Shown in pieces: positions 1 to 10,149 of a DNA stretch of 57,392 bases. The stretch's first letter is position 1. Every line of letters starts with the position of its first letter. The stretch lies in NCBI GenBank assembly GCA_947475365.1, contig CANJOI010000002.1, positions 1 through 57,392 on the forward strand, read 5' to 3'. A program made the position numbers and the translations under genes. The DNA comes from Fidelibacterota bacterium. Lineage in GTDB: Bacteria > Pseudomonadota > Alphaproteobacteria > Rhodospirillales > Rhodospirillaceae. The notes below the pieces were generated by a model that ran no database searches, was not told where the DNA came from, and saw nothing but the letters and a program-made list of their open reading frames with translations.

Positions 1-60
1 GCCTTCTCCGGCTTCGTGGACGACCCCTTCGCCCAGGCCTCGTTGAACCTGATCGCCTGA
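1..60 (+). CDS. C-terminal fragment of an upstream protein (…AFSGFVDDPFAQASLNLIA*)
   Basis: Open frame 1 from the window edge to TGA at 58-60; too short to identify. Confidence 0.4.
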   Translation, partial: AFSGFVDDPFAQASLNLIA

Positions 61-68
61 ATTCGCGA

Positions 69-87
69 CCCGGCAATTCTTGCCGGG
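69..87. promoter_or_regulatory. Palindrome CCCGGCAA-TTC-TTGCCGGG, candidate FlbD (ftr-like) enhancer upstream of fliK
   Basis: Perfect 8-bp inverted repeat; similar motif upstream of fliF and flhA; lies ~107 bp upstream of a sigma-54-like element. Confidence 0.5.
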
Positions 88-193
88 AAAGCCGCGGAAT
101 CTTTTGCCCGAAGTCCTTTCCCGGCCCGGCCGGCGGCATTGGCTTCTACCAAAAAATCCAAATAAATCAATGATCTGGCGTTCTGGCCCGGCT

Positions 194-209
194 TGGCCCA
201 GGGCTTGCA
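194..209 (+). promoter_or_regulatory. Candidate sigma-54 (-24/-12) promoter TGGCCCAGGGCTTGCA for fliK
   Basis: Matches TGGCACG-N4-TTGCA with exact spacing, ~80 bp before the fliK ATG; the sigma-54 activator flbD is in the window. Confidence 0.6.
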
Positions 210-291
210 CCTTCCGCACTGGATTTATGCGCGTGGACCATCTTGTCCCTCGCCCGGATCCGGATTTTGAGCCACCAGCGGAGCAAGGACC

Positions 292-2001
292 ATGGACGTT
301 CAATCGGTTTCGAAGGCGCAGAAGACCAGCCTGTTCGGCAATTTCGGCGCGCCCGCCGACGCCGCCGCACCCAATGGCGGCGCAGACGGCGCTTTCTCGG
401 CCCTGCTCAATCTGGTGGGTGTGAAGTTCAGCACCGGCTCCACCATGGGCGGCTTGGAAAGCAAACTGATGCATTCCAACGACGCGGCGCACGCCGCTCA
501 AGCCGAAGCCCGCGATGACGCCAAGGACGCGCCGCGGTCGCTGGTGAAAGCCAAGGGCACCAAGTCCGACGAAAAAGACACCCAGGCCGCCAAGGACGAA
601 GACGACACCACCACCGACACCACCACCGACACCACCACCAAGGCCAGCGACGACACCGCCGCGGATACCGCGGCCGCCGCCGACCAAACGCAGGCCGCCG
701 TACAGGCCGCCGTAGAAACCACCGTGCAGCTGCCGCTCGTGGCCGAGGTCCAGGCCGCGCCCGTGGTCGCGGTTGTTCAGCAGGCTGCCGTCGCGGAAGC
801 CGCGACCGGCCCGGTCGAAACCGATACCGAGACCGCCATTGCCGCCGCCACGACCGAGATCGCCGCCGCCACCGCCGTTGCGCAGCCGGAGAAAGTCACC
901 GAGGCCGCCGCCGCCGTGCAGCAGGCCGCCGGCCCGGTCGTTGCAAAAGCCAAGACCACGGAAACCGGCCCCAAGCTCGTCCAGGCCGCCGCCGTTGCCG
1001 CCGGCGACACCAGCACTGAAACCGAGACCGCCGTGCAGGACGTCGTGACCGCCAGCGCCAAAACCGCTGTCACCAAGGAAGAGGGCCCCAAGGAAACCCG
1101 TTCGGCCGCCGCGGTCGATCAGTCCCAGGCCATGTCGCGCGCACTCGGCGACGACACCAAGATCCAGGTGAAGGTGCAGGTCACAGGCAAGGTCGCCGCC
1201 AATCAGGCCTATGTCGACGCCAGCCCCTACAACATCTATTCCGGCTACACCGGCGCCGCCGAAGGCTCCACCGCCAACGGTCAGGTCGGTGAAACCGCCG
1301 CCACCAACGCCCTGGTGCAGAGCGCCAAGACCGCCGAAGTCCAGCCGCAAGCCGTCGCGGTGGTGCTGCCGCCGCAGCTGCAGTCGCAGCAGGCCCCGGC
1401 GCCCGCGCCAGTCGTGCGCGCCGACGCGCCGCAGATCCAGGCTCTGGAAAGCACGAGCGCCTCGCAGAACAACAGCCAGAGCGGCTTCGCCGGTGTCGGC
1501 GGCCAGTCCCAGAATGCGCAAACCACCGCCGAAACCAAGGCCGCGCAGCAGACCGCGACCGACCGTCCGCCGGTCACGCCGCGCGAGATCGTCGACCAGA
1601 TCAAGGTCGTGATCACCCGCGCCGCCAAGTCCGGCCTCGACAAGGTGCAGATCCAGTTGAAGCCGGCCGAACTCGGCCGCATCGACGTGAAGCTGGAGAT
1701 CAGCGAGGACCACAAGGTCCGCGTCACCGTCACCGCCGACAACAAGGAAACGCTTGCCCTGCTGCAGAGCGACTCCCAAACCCTTGAGCGCACCCTGAAT
1801 GACGCGGGTCTGCGCACCGATAGCGCCAACCTGCACTTCAACCTGCGCAGCGAAAGCGATCCGCGCGAAGCCCAGAACGGTCAGGCACAGGGCCGCGCCC
1901 AGAACGGCGCCGGCGCCGAGACCGCCCAGGAAGAGACCGCGCCGCAGTACGACTATGCCGCGGCCGCGTTCTCGCGCGGCGGCGTGGATACGTTTGCCTA
2001 A
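292..2001 (+). CDS. fliK: Flagellar hook-length control protein FliK
   Basis: Ala/Thr-rich N-terminus plus C-terminal LKPAELGRIDVKLEISEDHKVRVTVTADNKETLALLQSD…LERTLNDAGL domain; followed by flgD and flgE. Confidence 0.9.
   Translation: MDVQSVSKAQKTSLFGNFGAPADAAAPNGGADGAFSALLNLVGVKFSTGSTMGGLESKLMHSNDAAHAAQAEARDDAKDAPRSLVKAKGTKSDEKDTQAAKDEDDTTTDTTTDTTTKASDDTAADTAAAADQTQAAVQAAVETTVQLPLVAEVQAAPVVAVVQQAAVAEAATGPVETDTETAIAAATTEIAAATAVAQPEKVTEAAAAVQQAAGPVVAKAKTTETGPKLVQAAAVAAGDTSTETETAVQDVVTASAKTAVTKEEGPKETRSAAAVDQSQAMSRALGDDTKIQVKVQVTGKVAANQAYVDASPYNIYSGYTGAAEGSTANGQVGETAATNALVQSAKTAEVQPQAVAVVLPPQLQSQQAPAPAPVVRADAPQIQALESTSASQNNSQSGFAGVGGQSQNAQTTAETKAAQQTATDRPPVTPREIVDQIKVVITRAAKSGLDKVQIQLKPAELGRIDVKLEISEDHKVRVTVTADNKETLALLQSDSQTLERTLNDAGLRTDSANLHFNLRSESDPREAQNGQAQGRAQNGAGAETAQEETAPQYDYAAAAFSRGGVDTFA
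604..639 (+). repeat. 12-bp tandem repeat GACACCACCACC x3 within fliK
   Basis: Three identical units encoding (DTTT)n. Confidence 0.8.
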
Positions 2002-2039
2002 ATCAAGTGCCTAAGCATAAGGCCCAGAGGACTTAACCC

Positions 2040-2711
2040 ATGGTCGACTCAGTCACCAACAGCAAGGCAGCGACGGACGCCGCGACGAAAGTGGCGAACT
2101 CGAAGACCAAGCTGTCCAGCGACCTGAACTCATTCCTGACGCTGCTGACCTCGCAGCTCAAGAACCAGGATCCGCTGTCGCCGATGGACTCGACCCAGTT
2201 CACCAACCAGTTGGTGCAGTTCTCGCAGGTCGAACAGCAGATCGGCATCAACTCGAACCTCACGAGCCTGATCGGCCTGACCCAGCAGAACATCGCCTCC
2301 AACGTGGTCAACTACATCGGCAAGACCATCGAAGGCCCGTCGAACCAGGCCCCGCTGATCAATGGCGCCTTGCGCGCGTCCTACAACTCCGAGTCCAAGG
2401 CCGCCTCGGTCAACATCGCGGTCAAGAACGCCGCCGGCGACATCGTGTTCTCGAAATCCGGGAATATCGAAGCCGGGGTGCACGAGTTCACCTGGGACGG
2501 CAAGGATTCGAACGGCATTCGGCAGAAAGACGGTACGTACAATCTGGAGGTCACGGCGCTTGCCGCGGACGGCTCGACGATCAACACCTCGACGACGGTG
2601 TTCGGCAAGGTCACGGGCGTCACCTCTGTCAACGGCACCACCACGCTGCTGCTCGGCAACATCGGGATCCCGGTGACCAGCGTGCTGGCGGTGACCGATG
2701 GCGCTTCATAG
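2040..2711 (+). CDS. flgD: Flagellar hook capping protein FlgD
   Basis: FLTLLTSQLKNQDPLSPMDSTQFTNQLVQFSQVEQQI motif. Confidence 0.95.
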   Translation: MVDSVTNSKAATDAATKVANSKTKLSSDLNSFLTLLTSQLKNQDPLSPMDSTQFTNQLVQFSQVEQQIGINSNLTSLIGLTQQNIASNVVNYIGKTIEGPSNQAPLINGALRASYNSESKAASVNIAVKNAAGDIVFSKSGNIEAGVHEFTWDGKDSNGIRQKDGTYNLEVTALAADGSTINTSTTVFGKVTGVTSVNGTTTLLLGNIGIPVTSVLAVTDGAS

Positions 2712-2858
2712 ATGACGAAGCCCTAGGTTTTTAGGACGAATTTAACCATCCCGCGCCAGGGTCGGATTTGAGGAACTCCCTCACCCGAACCTGGATCTGA
2801 GAGAAGCGGGTTTCCGGTGGCGATAGGCCGCCAGAGAAACAAAAGTAGGAGACGGAAG

Positions 2859-4745
2859 ATGTCGCTGTTCGGTGCATTGTTTTCGGGCGTTTCGGGTCTG
2901 CAGTCGCAGTCCAGCGCCATGGGCGCCATTGCGGATAACGTCACTAACGTCAACACCGTGGGCTATAAGGCTACGCTGGTAAACTTCAAGACGCTAGTTA
3001 CCCCTCAGGTATCTTTGACCCAATATTCGCCGGGCGGCGTGCAGTCAGCGCCGCGCCAGGGCGTGGACATCCAGGGTCTGTTGCAGGCAACCACCTCTAC
3101 GACAGATATTGGTATATCTGGGCAAGGATTCTTTGTTGGCAACGCATCCGCGAGACCGGAGCAGGGTGACCTGTTTACCTTTACCCGCGCCGGCTCGTTC
3201 AGCGTCGATAAGGGGGGCTTTCTGCAGAACTCCTCAGGCTTCTACCTTCAGGGATGGCCTTTGTCGCCGTATGCTGGCGCATCTGAAGCTTCGACAGTGA
3301 ATATCGGAAACAACTTTTTCCAGAAGTCGTACATCGACGACCAAGGCTACACAGTCTTGATTAACGACAACATCATTGACCCTCGGAATATGCGGCCATT
3401 GAACTTACAGACAATTGGCGGCACGGCATCGCCCACCAGCACCCTGAATATCGGCGCTAATCTGCCGGCTGGAGCCATGATTGGCGACCCATGGGATGTC
3501 AACGCACAGATATTCGACAGCTTAGGAAATTCGCATAACCTTACTTATCGCAACACCAACATCGGTGCCAACAAGTGGAACATTGCGGTAGTTCCACCCG
3601 CCGGAGCAGCTTCCGTTACCCAAAAAACCCAAAAAGGCGAAGTTTATTTCTCGGCCGGACGCTTCGACCTAAGCGATACCGCGACCGCCCCGGTGCAGGG
3701 CACTATGGACTTCAATGTCAATGGCTCCACATTCAGTATTATCTTTAGTCCGGTCTCCGGCTCGGATGACGGTGTTTCGACGATCGATACCACATCGCGT
3801 ACTATTGGCCAAATTCTCGACGAGGCTGCCAACTTAATTAATGCTCAGATGGAAACAGCTTACGGCACCACTGCACCCAATCCGCCTGGGAATTGGGCAC
3901 GCCACATTTCGGGAGAAAATGGAATCAGCTTCGACCAAGCCTCGACCCTGGATATGACCTTTGGTGCGAATTCTGCGGATCCGGTTCAGGACTCGACCGG
4001 CAAATCGATTCTGTCCCAGAACGACATCGCAGGATACACTATACCAGGTCTTGACGGTGGCGACGATGTCTCAGACAAGATCTATGCTTGGTATGACTTA
4101 GGTGGTGTCATTGGTGGCACTGGCACTCCGCAGCTAGGAGTGCCTGCGCTGGAATTCTCGGGCGTCGGGACCCCCGCCAAATTCTTTGGCCGCGACGGTG
4201 CAGCGTCGCCAGACCCTAAGAGCAGCCTAGAAATTGCATGGTCGAACGGTGCTGCCAACATGGAAACAGGCAGTCAAAACAGCCCTGCTATCTCTGTAAA
4301 TTTGGGCGACTACAATACCCCGAATGGCCTGACCCAACTCTCGGGCAGCTATCAGCTTAACTACTTACAACAGAACGGTGCCAAATTTGGGAATTTCGCC
4401 GGCGTATCGATCAACAAGCAGGGGATTATTTCTGCTCTGTTCGATAATGGCGTAACCCGCCCGGTGTTCATGATTCCACTTGCGACTTTCACAAATCCCG
4501 ACGGCCTGTCGTCGCTCTCAGGCAATACATGGATTGCAACCGACTTCTCAGGCACTCCCACTGTGAGGCAGCCCGGTGACGCCGGCGCCGGCGAAATCAA
4601 TGCCGCGTCACTAGAAAACTCCACCGTCGATCTTGGGACAGAATTCACCCGCATGATCACCACCCAGCGCGCCTATTCCTCGGCCGCCAAGGTGATCACC
4701 ACGGCGGACGACATGCTGAGCGAACTTCTCAACATTAAGCGGTAA
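2859..4745 (+). CDS. flgE: Flagellar hook protein FlgE
   Basis: MSLFGALFSGVSGLQSQSSAMGAIADNVTNVNTVGYKAT N-terminus and TRMITTQRAYSSAAKVITTADDMLSELLNIKR C-terminus; AGGAGA before the ATG at 2859. Confidence 0.95.
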   Translation: MSLFGALFSGVSGLQSQSSAMGAIADNVTNVNTVGYKATLVNFKTLVTPQVSLTQYSPGGVQSAPRQGVDIQGLLQATTSTTDIGISGQGFFVGNASARPEQGDLFTFTRAGSFSVDKGGFLQNSSGFYLQGWPLSPYAGASEASTVNIGNNFFQKSYIDDQGYTVLINDNIIDPRNMRPLNLQTIGGTASPTSTLNIGANLPAGAMIGDPWDVNAQIFDSLGNSHNLTYRNTNIGANKWNIAVVPPAGAASVTQKTQKGEVYFSAGRFDLSDTATAPVQGTMDFNVNGSTFSIIFSPVSGSDDGVSTIDTTSRTIGQILDEAANLINAQMETAYGTTAPNPPGNWARHISGENGISFDQASTLDMTFGANSADPVQDSTGKSILSQNDIAGYTIPGLDGGDDVSDKIYAWYDLGGVIGGTGTPQLGVPALEFSGVGTPAKFFGRDGAASPDPKSSLEIAWSNGAANMETGSQNSPAISVNLGDYNTPNGLTQLSGSYQLNYLQQNGAKFGNFAGVSINKQGIISALFDNGVTRPVFMIPLATFTNPDGLSSLSGNTWIATDFSGTPTVRQPGDAGAGEINAASLENSTVDLGTEFTRMITTQRAYSSAAKVITTADDMLSELLNIKR

Positions 4746-4792
4746 GCCGGCTTTTATAAGTAAGTCGCGGTTTCTCCGAAAACGCTTTGGCC

Positions 4793-4832
4793 AAAACCCC
4801 GGCTCCCGCAAGGGCGCCGGGGTTTTGCTTTT
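4793..4832 (+). terminator. Rho-independent terminator after flgE
   Basis: AAAACCCCGGC…GCCGGGGTTTT inverted repeat followed by GCTTTT. Confidence 0.75.
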
Positions 4833-4935
4833 GGAGAATATGAGGTCGGCCTTATCAACCGCGAACGGTTCTCATGGAACCGGCGCGAAGCCAGTGGCGT
4901 TTGGACAGGCGAACCACAACCTCGAACGGTGTCCC

Positions 4936-5157
4936 ATGAATTCCACCGCCATGATCGGCGTCATTCTTATCGTCCTCGGCGTCGTTGGCTTTGCCGTCGG
5001 CCATATCGACTTCACCACCCGGGAAAAGGTGGTCGACCTTGGCCCGGTCGAGGTGAACGCCGACAAGAAGCATTCCATCGCCATACCCGATGTTGCCGCG
5101 GCCATCGCGCTGCTGGCGGGGGCCGGCCTGGTACTTGCCGGACAGAAGCGCGCTTAA
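4936..5157 (+). CDS. Small membrane protein, DUF3185-like
   Basis: MNSTAMIGVILIVLGVVGFAVGHIDFTTREKVVDLGP…; two hydrophobic segments. Confidence 0.65.
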   Translation: MNSTAMIGVILIVLGVVGFAVGHIDFTTREKVVDLGPVEVNADKKHSIAIPDVAAAIALLAGAGLVLAGQKRA

Positions 5158-5249
5158 GCGCTTCCGTCCCGGCGGGCTCTGTATGAGCTAGTGCGGGATA
5201 GCGGGTCTTGCGGTTATGCTGCGGCATCCGCACTTCCGCCCCAGCACTT

Positions 5250-6950
5250 ATGTCTTCTCCAGCACCCGCCTCGCCCGACATCCGGGCCGCCATCGACCGC
5301 AAGGACTGGGTGGAGGCCGAGGCGTTGTTGCGACAGGCGCTGGCCGCGACACCGGACGACGCCGGCGTTCTGCTTAATCTCGGTCTCGCCCTGTACCGCC
5401 GCGGCGAGCTGTTCGAGGCGGAGCGGTTCCTCAACAAAGCCGCCCTGCGCGGCGCTGGCGCGCCGAGCTGGCTTCTGCTCGCCGAGCTATTTGCCGGGCA
5501 GCGGCGGGATGCCGAGGCGCTCCGCGCCTACAAGGCGGTCGTAAAGGAACACCCGGCCCATTTCGAAGCTCTGATGGCGCTCGGCACACTGCGTACGCGG
5601 CATGGCGACCGCGCCGGCGCGCGCGAGAACTTCCGCCAAGCGGCGGCGGCAAGGCCGGATGACATAGAAGCGTCTCTGAAATATGCCGAAAGCCTCTGGG
5701 ATGAAGATCCCGAGGCAGCGGTCGCCACCACACTGGCGGCGCTGCCGCGCGCCGGAAACGACTCCCGCGCGCGGGCGCGGGTGCTGCAAGCGGCCTTGTG
5801 GCAGGTGGAGTTCATCGAACGGATCCGGCGCGGACAGATGCCCTATCACGCGGCGCATCTCGATGAGTTGTTTTTCACGCATGCCCGCGCGTATCTTGCG
5901 GAGTTCGAGGCGGCCTATGCCGCGCTTGCCATGGACCCGCGCGATGCGGGCGCCCAAATCGGGCTGGGCCTCGCCCGGTTTTCTCGTGGCGACCGAAGCG
6001 GCGCCGAAGCCCTGTTCGGCGCGCAGAGTGGCGGCATTCTGAACGCCGCGCGCTTTTCCCCGGATTTTCACGAGGCTTTGCGCGCCATGCCGGATGCCGA
6101 ACTGACGGAGGGCCTTGCGCCGGTCGTCACTTTGCGGCCGCCAGTGCGGGACGCCGGGGGGGTGCTGTACCTGTCCTGTGATCCGGTTTATGCGGCGAAC
6201 TTCGGGCTGCCGTTGCTGTGTTCGCTGCGCAAGGCTTCGCCGGATACGCCTGTGCACCTCCATCTCATCGACGCCACGCCCGAAGACACCAAGCGTTTCA
6301 CGGCGTTTTGCGAGCGTCTCGCGCCGCTGCGCTTCGCGCTGACGGCCGAAAACCCGGGCCTCGGCGATCTACCCAAGCAGGAGGCGCGCATCTACTTCCA
6401 CGCGGTACGCCTGATCCGCTTCTACGAAGCCCTCAAGCTCTACACATGCCCTTTGTGGATGACCGACGTGGATGCGCTCGCCAATGCGCCCTTGGCGGGA
6501 CTGTTTGCCAGGCTGGCCGGCAAGGATCTCGCCTTGCGGATCCGCCCGGGACGGCTCGAGCCGCAAAATCAATTCAGCGCCTGTGCGATAGGCGTCGCGC
6601 CCAACGACCGCGCCCGGGCCTACATGCGCCAGGTGGCCGCCTATATCGCTTATTTCCGCCGCCACGGCGGCATGAGATGGCAGATCGACCAGCTGGCGCT
6701 CTACAGCGTCTTTGCCGATCTACAGGACCTGGGTACAGCGCCGGCTCTCGGCTTGATCGGAGAGATGGATGTCGTGCTCGATCGTTATCAGGGGGGCACC
6801 CTGTGGATGACGGCGGGTGCGCAGAAGTTCGGCTTCATCGAGCGCGAAGCGCAAGGCGCGGCGCCCGCGGACACCCATTATGCCAGGGCGTTCGCCGCAT
6901 ACCGGAGCGAAGCCAAAGCGATTGCTTCGGCGTTTGGCTGGGAAATCTAG
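5250..6950 (+). CDS. TPR-repeat protein with C-terminal GT-A-like glycosyltransferase domain
   Basis: N-terminal TPR-like repeats; C-terminal [37 protein letters not shown] and DxD-like MTDVDALAN. Confidence 0.6.
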   Translation: MSSPAPASPDIRAAIDRKDWVEAEALLRQALAATPDDAGVLLNLGLALYRRGELFEAERFLNKAALRGAGAPSWLLLAELFAGQRRDAEALRAYKAVVKEHPAHFEALMALGTLRTRHGDRAGARENFRQAAAARPDDIEASLKYAESLWDEDPEAAVATTLAALPRAGNDSRARARVLQAALWQVEFIERIRRGQMPYHAAHLDELFFTHARAYLAEFEAAYAALAMDPRDAGAQIGLGLARFSRGDRSGAEALFGAQSGGILNAARFSPDFHEALRAMPDAELTEGLAPVVTLRPPVRDAGGVLYLSCDPVYAANFGLPLLCSLRKASPDTPVHLHLIDATPEDTKRFTAFCERLAPLRFALTAENPGLGDLPKQEARIYFHAVRLIRFYEALKLYTCPLWMTDVDALANAPLAGLFARLAGKDLALRIRPGRLEPQNQFSACAIGVAPNDRARAYMRQVAAYIAYFRRHGGMRWQIDQLALYSVFADLQDLGTAPALGLIGEMDVVLDRYQGGTLWMTAGAQKFGFIEREAQGAAPADTHYARAFAAYRSEAKAIASAFGWEI

Positions 6951-7780
6951 CCGCGGAAATCCAGTCCCAGGTCGAGGCAGGGCGCGGAATGGGTGATCCA
7001 GCCCACCGATAGCAGATCCACGCCTGACTCTGCGATGGCGGGCGCACTGGCCACGGTGATGGAACCGGATGCCTCGGTGACCGCGCGGCCCGCGACCCGG
7101 GCAACGGCCTCGCGCAGCTGCGCGGGGTCCATGTTGTCCAACAGCACCTGGTCGATGCCCACGGCGAGTGCTTCGTCCAGCTGATCCAGGGTGTCCACCT
7201 CCACTTCGATCTTCACGCCGGGCGCGGCTTTCTTGGCGGCGATGATCGCCGCCGCGACCCCGCCGGCCGCCGCAATGTGATTATCCTTGATAAGCACCTG
7301 GTCGTAGAGGCCCATGCGGTGATTGACCGCGCCGCCGCAGCGCACGGCATATTTTTCCAGAACCCGCAGTCCCGGCGTGGTCTTGCGGGTGCAGCAGATT
7401 TGCGCGCGGGTGTGGGCAACGGCGCGCACGATCTCGGCCGTCGCCGTGGCGATACCGGAGAGATGGCCCAGAAAGTTGAGTGCCACCCGCTCGGCCGTGA
7501 GGATGCCGGCGGCAGGCCCTTCGATCTCCATGGCCACATCCCCGGGCTGGAGCACATCGCCGTCGGCTTTGCAGGGCATGGTCCCGATACCGGGATCGAC
7601 CAGCGCGAACACGCGCGCCGCCACCGGCAGGCCGGCGATGACCCCGGCCTTGCGCGCCGCGATCACCGCGCGCGCACGGGCGGCAGCCGGTACCGTGGCC
7701 GCGGTGGTGATGTCACCCGCGGCGCCGAGATCCTCGTCGAGGGCGCGGCGGACGGCGGCGTCGATGAGGCCCGCGTCCAA
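6947..7780 (-). CDS. nadC: Nicotinate-nucleotide pyrophosphorylase (carboxylating)
   Basis: [58 protein letters not shown] motifs. Confidence 0.95.
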   Translation of the reverse strand: MDAGLIDAAVRRALDEDLGAAGDITTAATVPAAARARAVIAARKAGVIAGLPVAARVFALVDPGIGTMPCKADGDVLQPGDVAMEIEGPAAGILTAERVALNFLGHLSGIATATAEIVRAVAHTRAQICCTRKTTPGLRVLEKYAVRCGGAVNHRMGLYDQVLIKDNHIAAAGGVAAAIIAAKKAAPGVKIEVEVDTLDQLDEALAVGIDQVLLDNMDPAQLREAVARVAGRAVTEASGSITVASAPAIAESGVDLLSVGWITHSAPCLDLGLDFRG

Positions 7781-7794
7781 AGAAATGGCGCGGC

Positions 7795-8820
7795 TCAGGG
7801 TTTCCAGCCCGCCAGCATGCGTTCAACCGACACCCTCGCCCGGCCGGCGATCGCCGGGTCGATATGAACTTCATGACGTTCTTCCTCAAGCGCGGCCAGG
7901 ATATTGCCAAGCTCGATCTTCTTCATGAACGGACACAGGTTGCAGGGGCGCACGAACTCCAGCTCGGGATACTCGGCGGCGACGTTGTCGCTCATGGAGC
8001 ATTCGGTCACCAGCACCACCTTCGGCGGCTTGTGCTTGGCGACATAGTCACTCATGCCGGCGGTCGAGCCGGCGTAGTCGCATTCCGCGATCACTTCCGG
8101 CGAGCATTCGGGGTGCGCCAGCACCACAACACCCGGGTTAGATGCGCGCAAGCCGCGGATGTCGTCGGGCGTGAACATCTCGTGCACCACGCAGCGGCCT
8201 TTCCAGGTGATGATCTCGGTCTTGACCTTCTTGGCGGTGTTGAGCGCGAGGTATTCATCCGGCAGCATGATCACCCGCGGAACCCCAAGGCCCTCCACGA
8301 TCTCGACCGCGTTGCCCGACGTGCAGCAGATATCAGCTTCGGCTTTCACCTCGGCGGAGGTATTCACATAGGTCACCACCGGGACGCCGGGATACCGCGC
8401 CTTGAGCGCACGCACATCGGCGCCGGTGATGGATTCCGCGAGGGTGCAGCCCGCACCCATATTGGGGATCAGCACCTTCTTGCTGGGATTGAGCAGCTTC
8501 GCGGTCTCGGCCATGAAGTGCACACCGGCCATGACGATGATATCCGCCGTGGTCTTGGTGGCGTGACGCGCCAGCGCCAGCGAATCGCCGGTGATGTCGG
8601 CGACACAGTGGAAAATCTCAGGCGTCATGTAGTTGTGCCCGAGGATGACCGCATTCTTCTCCGCCTTCAGCGCGTTGATGCGGGCGATCAGCGGCGCGAA
8701 GACCGGCCATTCCACTTCAGGGATGACGTTCTTCACCTTGTCGTAGAGATGCGACGTGGACCGTTCGACCTCGGATGTGAACCGGAGGTCCTGAGGACGG
8801 CTGCGGCTGACGACATTCAT
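7795..8820 (-). CDS. nadA: Quinolinate synthase
   Basis: [27 protein letters not shown]…[14 protein letters not shown]…[30 protein letters not shown]; start set at the ATG with GGAAGGAG upstream. Confidence 0.95.
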   Translation of the reverse strand: MNVVSRSRPQDLRFTSEVERSTSHLYDKVKNVIPEVEWPVFAPLIARINALKAEKNAVILGHNYMTPEIFHCVADITGDSLALARHATKTTADIIVMAGVHFMAETAKLLNPSKKVLIPNMGAGCTLAESITGADVRALKARYPGVPVVTYVNTSAEVKAEADICCTSGNAVEIVEGLGVPRVIMLPDEYLALNTAKKVKTEIITWKGRCVVHEMFTPDDIRGLRASNPGVVVLAHPECSPEVIAECDYAGSTAGMSDYVAKHKPPKVVLVTECSMSDNVAAEYPELEFVRPCNLCPFMKKIELGNILAALEEERHEVHIDPAIAGRARVSVERMLAGWKP

Positions 8821-8872
8821 GGAAGACTCCTTCCCTGGCCGGCTTCGTTCCGCATGATGCTTTGGCAAAGCC

Positions 8873-8893
8873 TTATACTTAATTTGAGTATAA
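8873..8893. promoter_or_regulatory. Near-perfect 21-bp palindrome TTATACTTAATTTGAGTATAA, candidate NrtR operator for nadA-nadC
   Basis: Arms match except one position per half; lies between nrtR-like gene and nadA. Confidence 0.65.
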
Positions 8894-9037
8894 ATGGGGT
8901 GAACAAAAACACGCCGTGAAGCGTGTTATCAACAAATTGAGCCTAAGGGTCTGGAAGAGCCGAGTCAACAAAGCGCCCCCACACGGCGGTCGCAGCCGCA
9001 CGGCGCCTTCGTTACAATAACTATAAAAATCATATAT

Positions 9038-10072
9038 TTAGGCGGAAACCCGACGCACCCGGACCGGCGCGCGCACACCGGGGGCGGGGCGCTCATGCAC
9101 CACCTCGCGGCGGAATCGGAACAACTCGGCGGGCCGCCCACCGGTGGCGCCCGACATCTGGCCGGTCGGCTCCACCAATCCCTCATGGGCCACCAGGCGG
9201 CGGAAGTTCTGCTTATGCAGGCGCCCACCCGACAAAGCTTCCACCGCCCTCTGTAACTGAAGCAGCGTGAAGGTCGGCGCCATCAGCTCGAAGATCACCG
9301 GCCGGTATTTGATTTTGGCGCGGAGGCGTCCCATGGCGGTGGCCAGGATCCGGCGATGATCCTTGATCAGCGCGCCGCCGCTTTTGAGATGTGGTTCGGC
9401 GCCCCGGCCGACGCCCCCTCTTCCGATTTCGGTGGGGTCGCGGTCGAAAGCCGCTTCGAACACCAAGCCCGCCTCGTACAGCAGTTCATAGCGGTCGAGG
9501 ACTTTTTCGTTGTCCCAGGCCCCGCCCCCGAAGGCGAACGCCAGATTCACGCGCTCCCGGCGGCGTTGGCGTTCGGTTTTATCGGCGGTTTCGGCGATCC
9601 ACCCTTCCAGGCCCGGCGCCAGCAAGGCATCGAGGATGGCGGGCGCTCCCTCGCGCCAATCCTCCCAGGGAAAATGCCGGTACCAGTCGCCCCAGGCGGT
9701 TTCGCCGGGTCCTCGTCCCGCGTTTTTCACCGCCGTCTGACGCACCAGGGCGAGGTAACCCACGGACACGGGACGCGGCCCCCCTACCCGCTCGGTAGGA
9801 TCCCGGAACCTGTCCCCGAAGGTATAGAGCTGCTCCACGTAGCCCAGGTGCAACTCGGTCTGCTCGCGCACCCAGGTGCGCAAGCCCTCCTCCAGGGTGC
9901 GATGGCCGGACGGATCGAACGGGCCGCACGGCAGGCTTGGCCGCTGCCCGGCCTCCCCCGGCCTCACCAGCAGGATCTTGGGGGCCTCCGCATCCAGGGA
10001 AACGATGGCGGCGGCCAATTCGATGACCACCCCAGACCTGGCCGAACGCCCTGATTCTAAAGTCTTTGGCAA
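9038..10072 (-). CDS. nrtR: NrtR-type Nudix-related transcriptional regulator of NAD metabolism
   Basis: N-terminal Nudix-like region (PCGPFDPSGHRTLEEGLRTWVREQTEL) with degenerate Nudix box, C-terminal winged-helix-like region; upstream of nadA-nadC. Confidence 0.75.
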   Translation of the reverse strand: MPKTLESGRSARSGVVIELAAAIVSLDAEAPKILLVRPGEAGQRPSLPCGPFDPSGHRTLEEGLRTWVREQTELHLGYVEQLYTFGDRFRDPTERVGGPRPVSVGYLALVRQTAVKNAGRGPGETAWGDWYRHFPWEDWREGAPAILDALLAPGLEGWIAETADKTERQRRRERVNLAFAFGGGAWDNEKVLDRYELLYEAGLVFEAAFDRDPTEIGRGGVGRGAEPHLKSGGALIKDHRRILATAMGRLRAKIKYRPVIFELMAPTFTLLQLQRAVEALSGGRLHKQNFRRLVAHEGLVEPTGQMSGATGGRPAELFRFRREVVHERPAPGVRAPVRVRRVSA

Positions 10073-10129
10073 TCTTTGAGCCCTTGCATGCGCCAGCGCG
10101 CCGAAGCCGTGTGCTCATAATACGCTCAA

Positions 10130-10146
10130 CCCGGCAAAAATTTCCC
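10130..10146. promoter_or_regulatory. ftr-like element CCCGGCAAAAATTTCCC upstream of fliF
   Basis: Shares CCCGGCAAAAATT with the flhA upstream palindrome; second arm degenerate. Confidence 0.4.
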
Positions 10147-10149
10147 ACT

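Noticed and set aside
69-87. Reading the CCCGGCAA/TTGCCGGG hairpin as a terminator of the upstream gene
   Set aside because: No T tract follows; repetition of the motif before fliF and flhA favours a regulator site, though dual use is not excluded
604-639. 12-bp repeat in fliK as a phase-variation switch
   Set aside because: Unit is a multiple of 3, so copy change alters length but not frame; likely simple linker expansion
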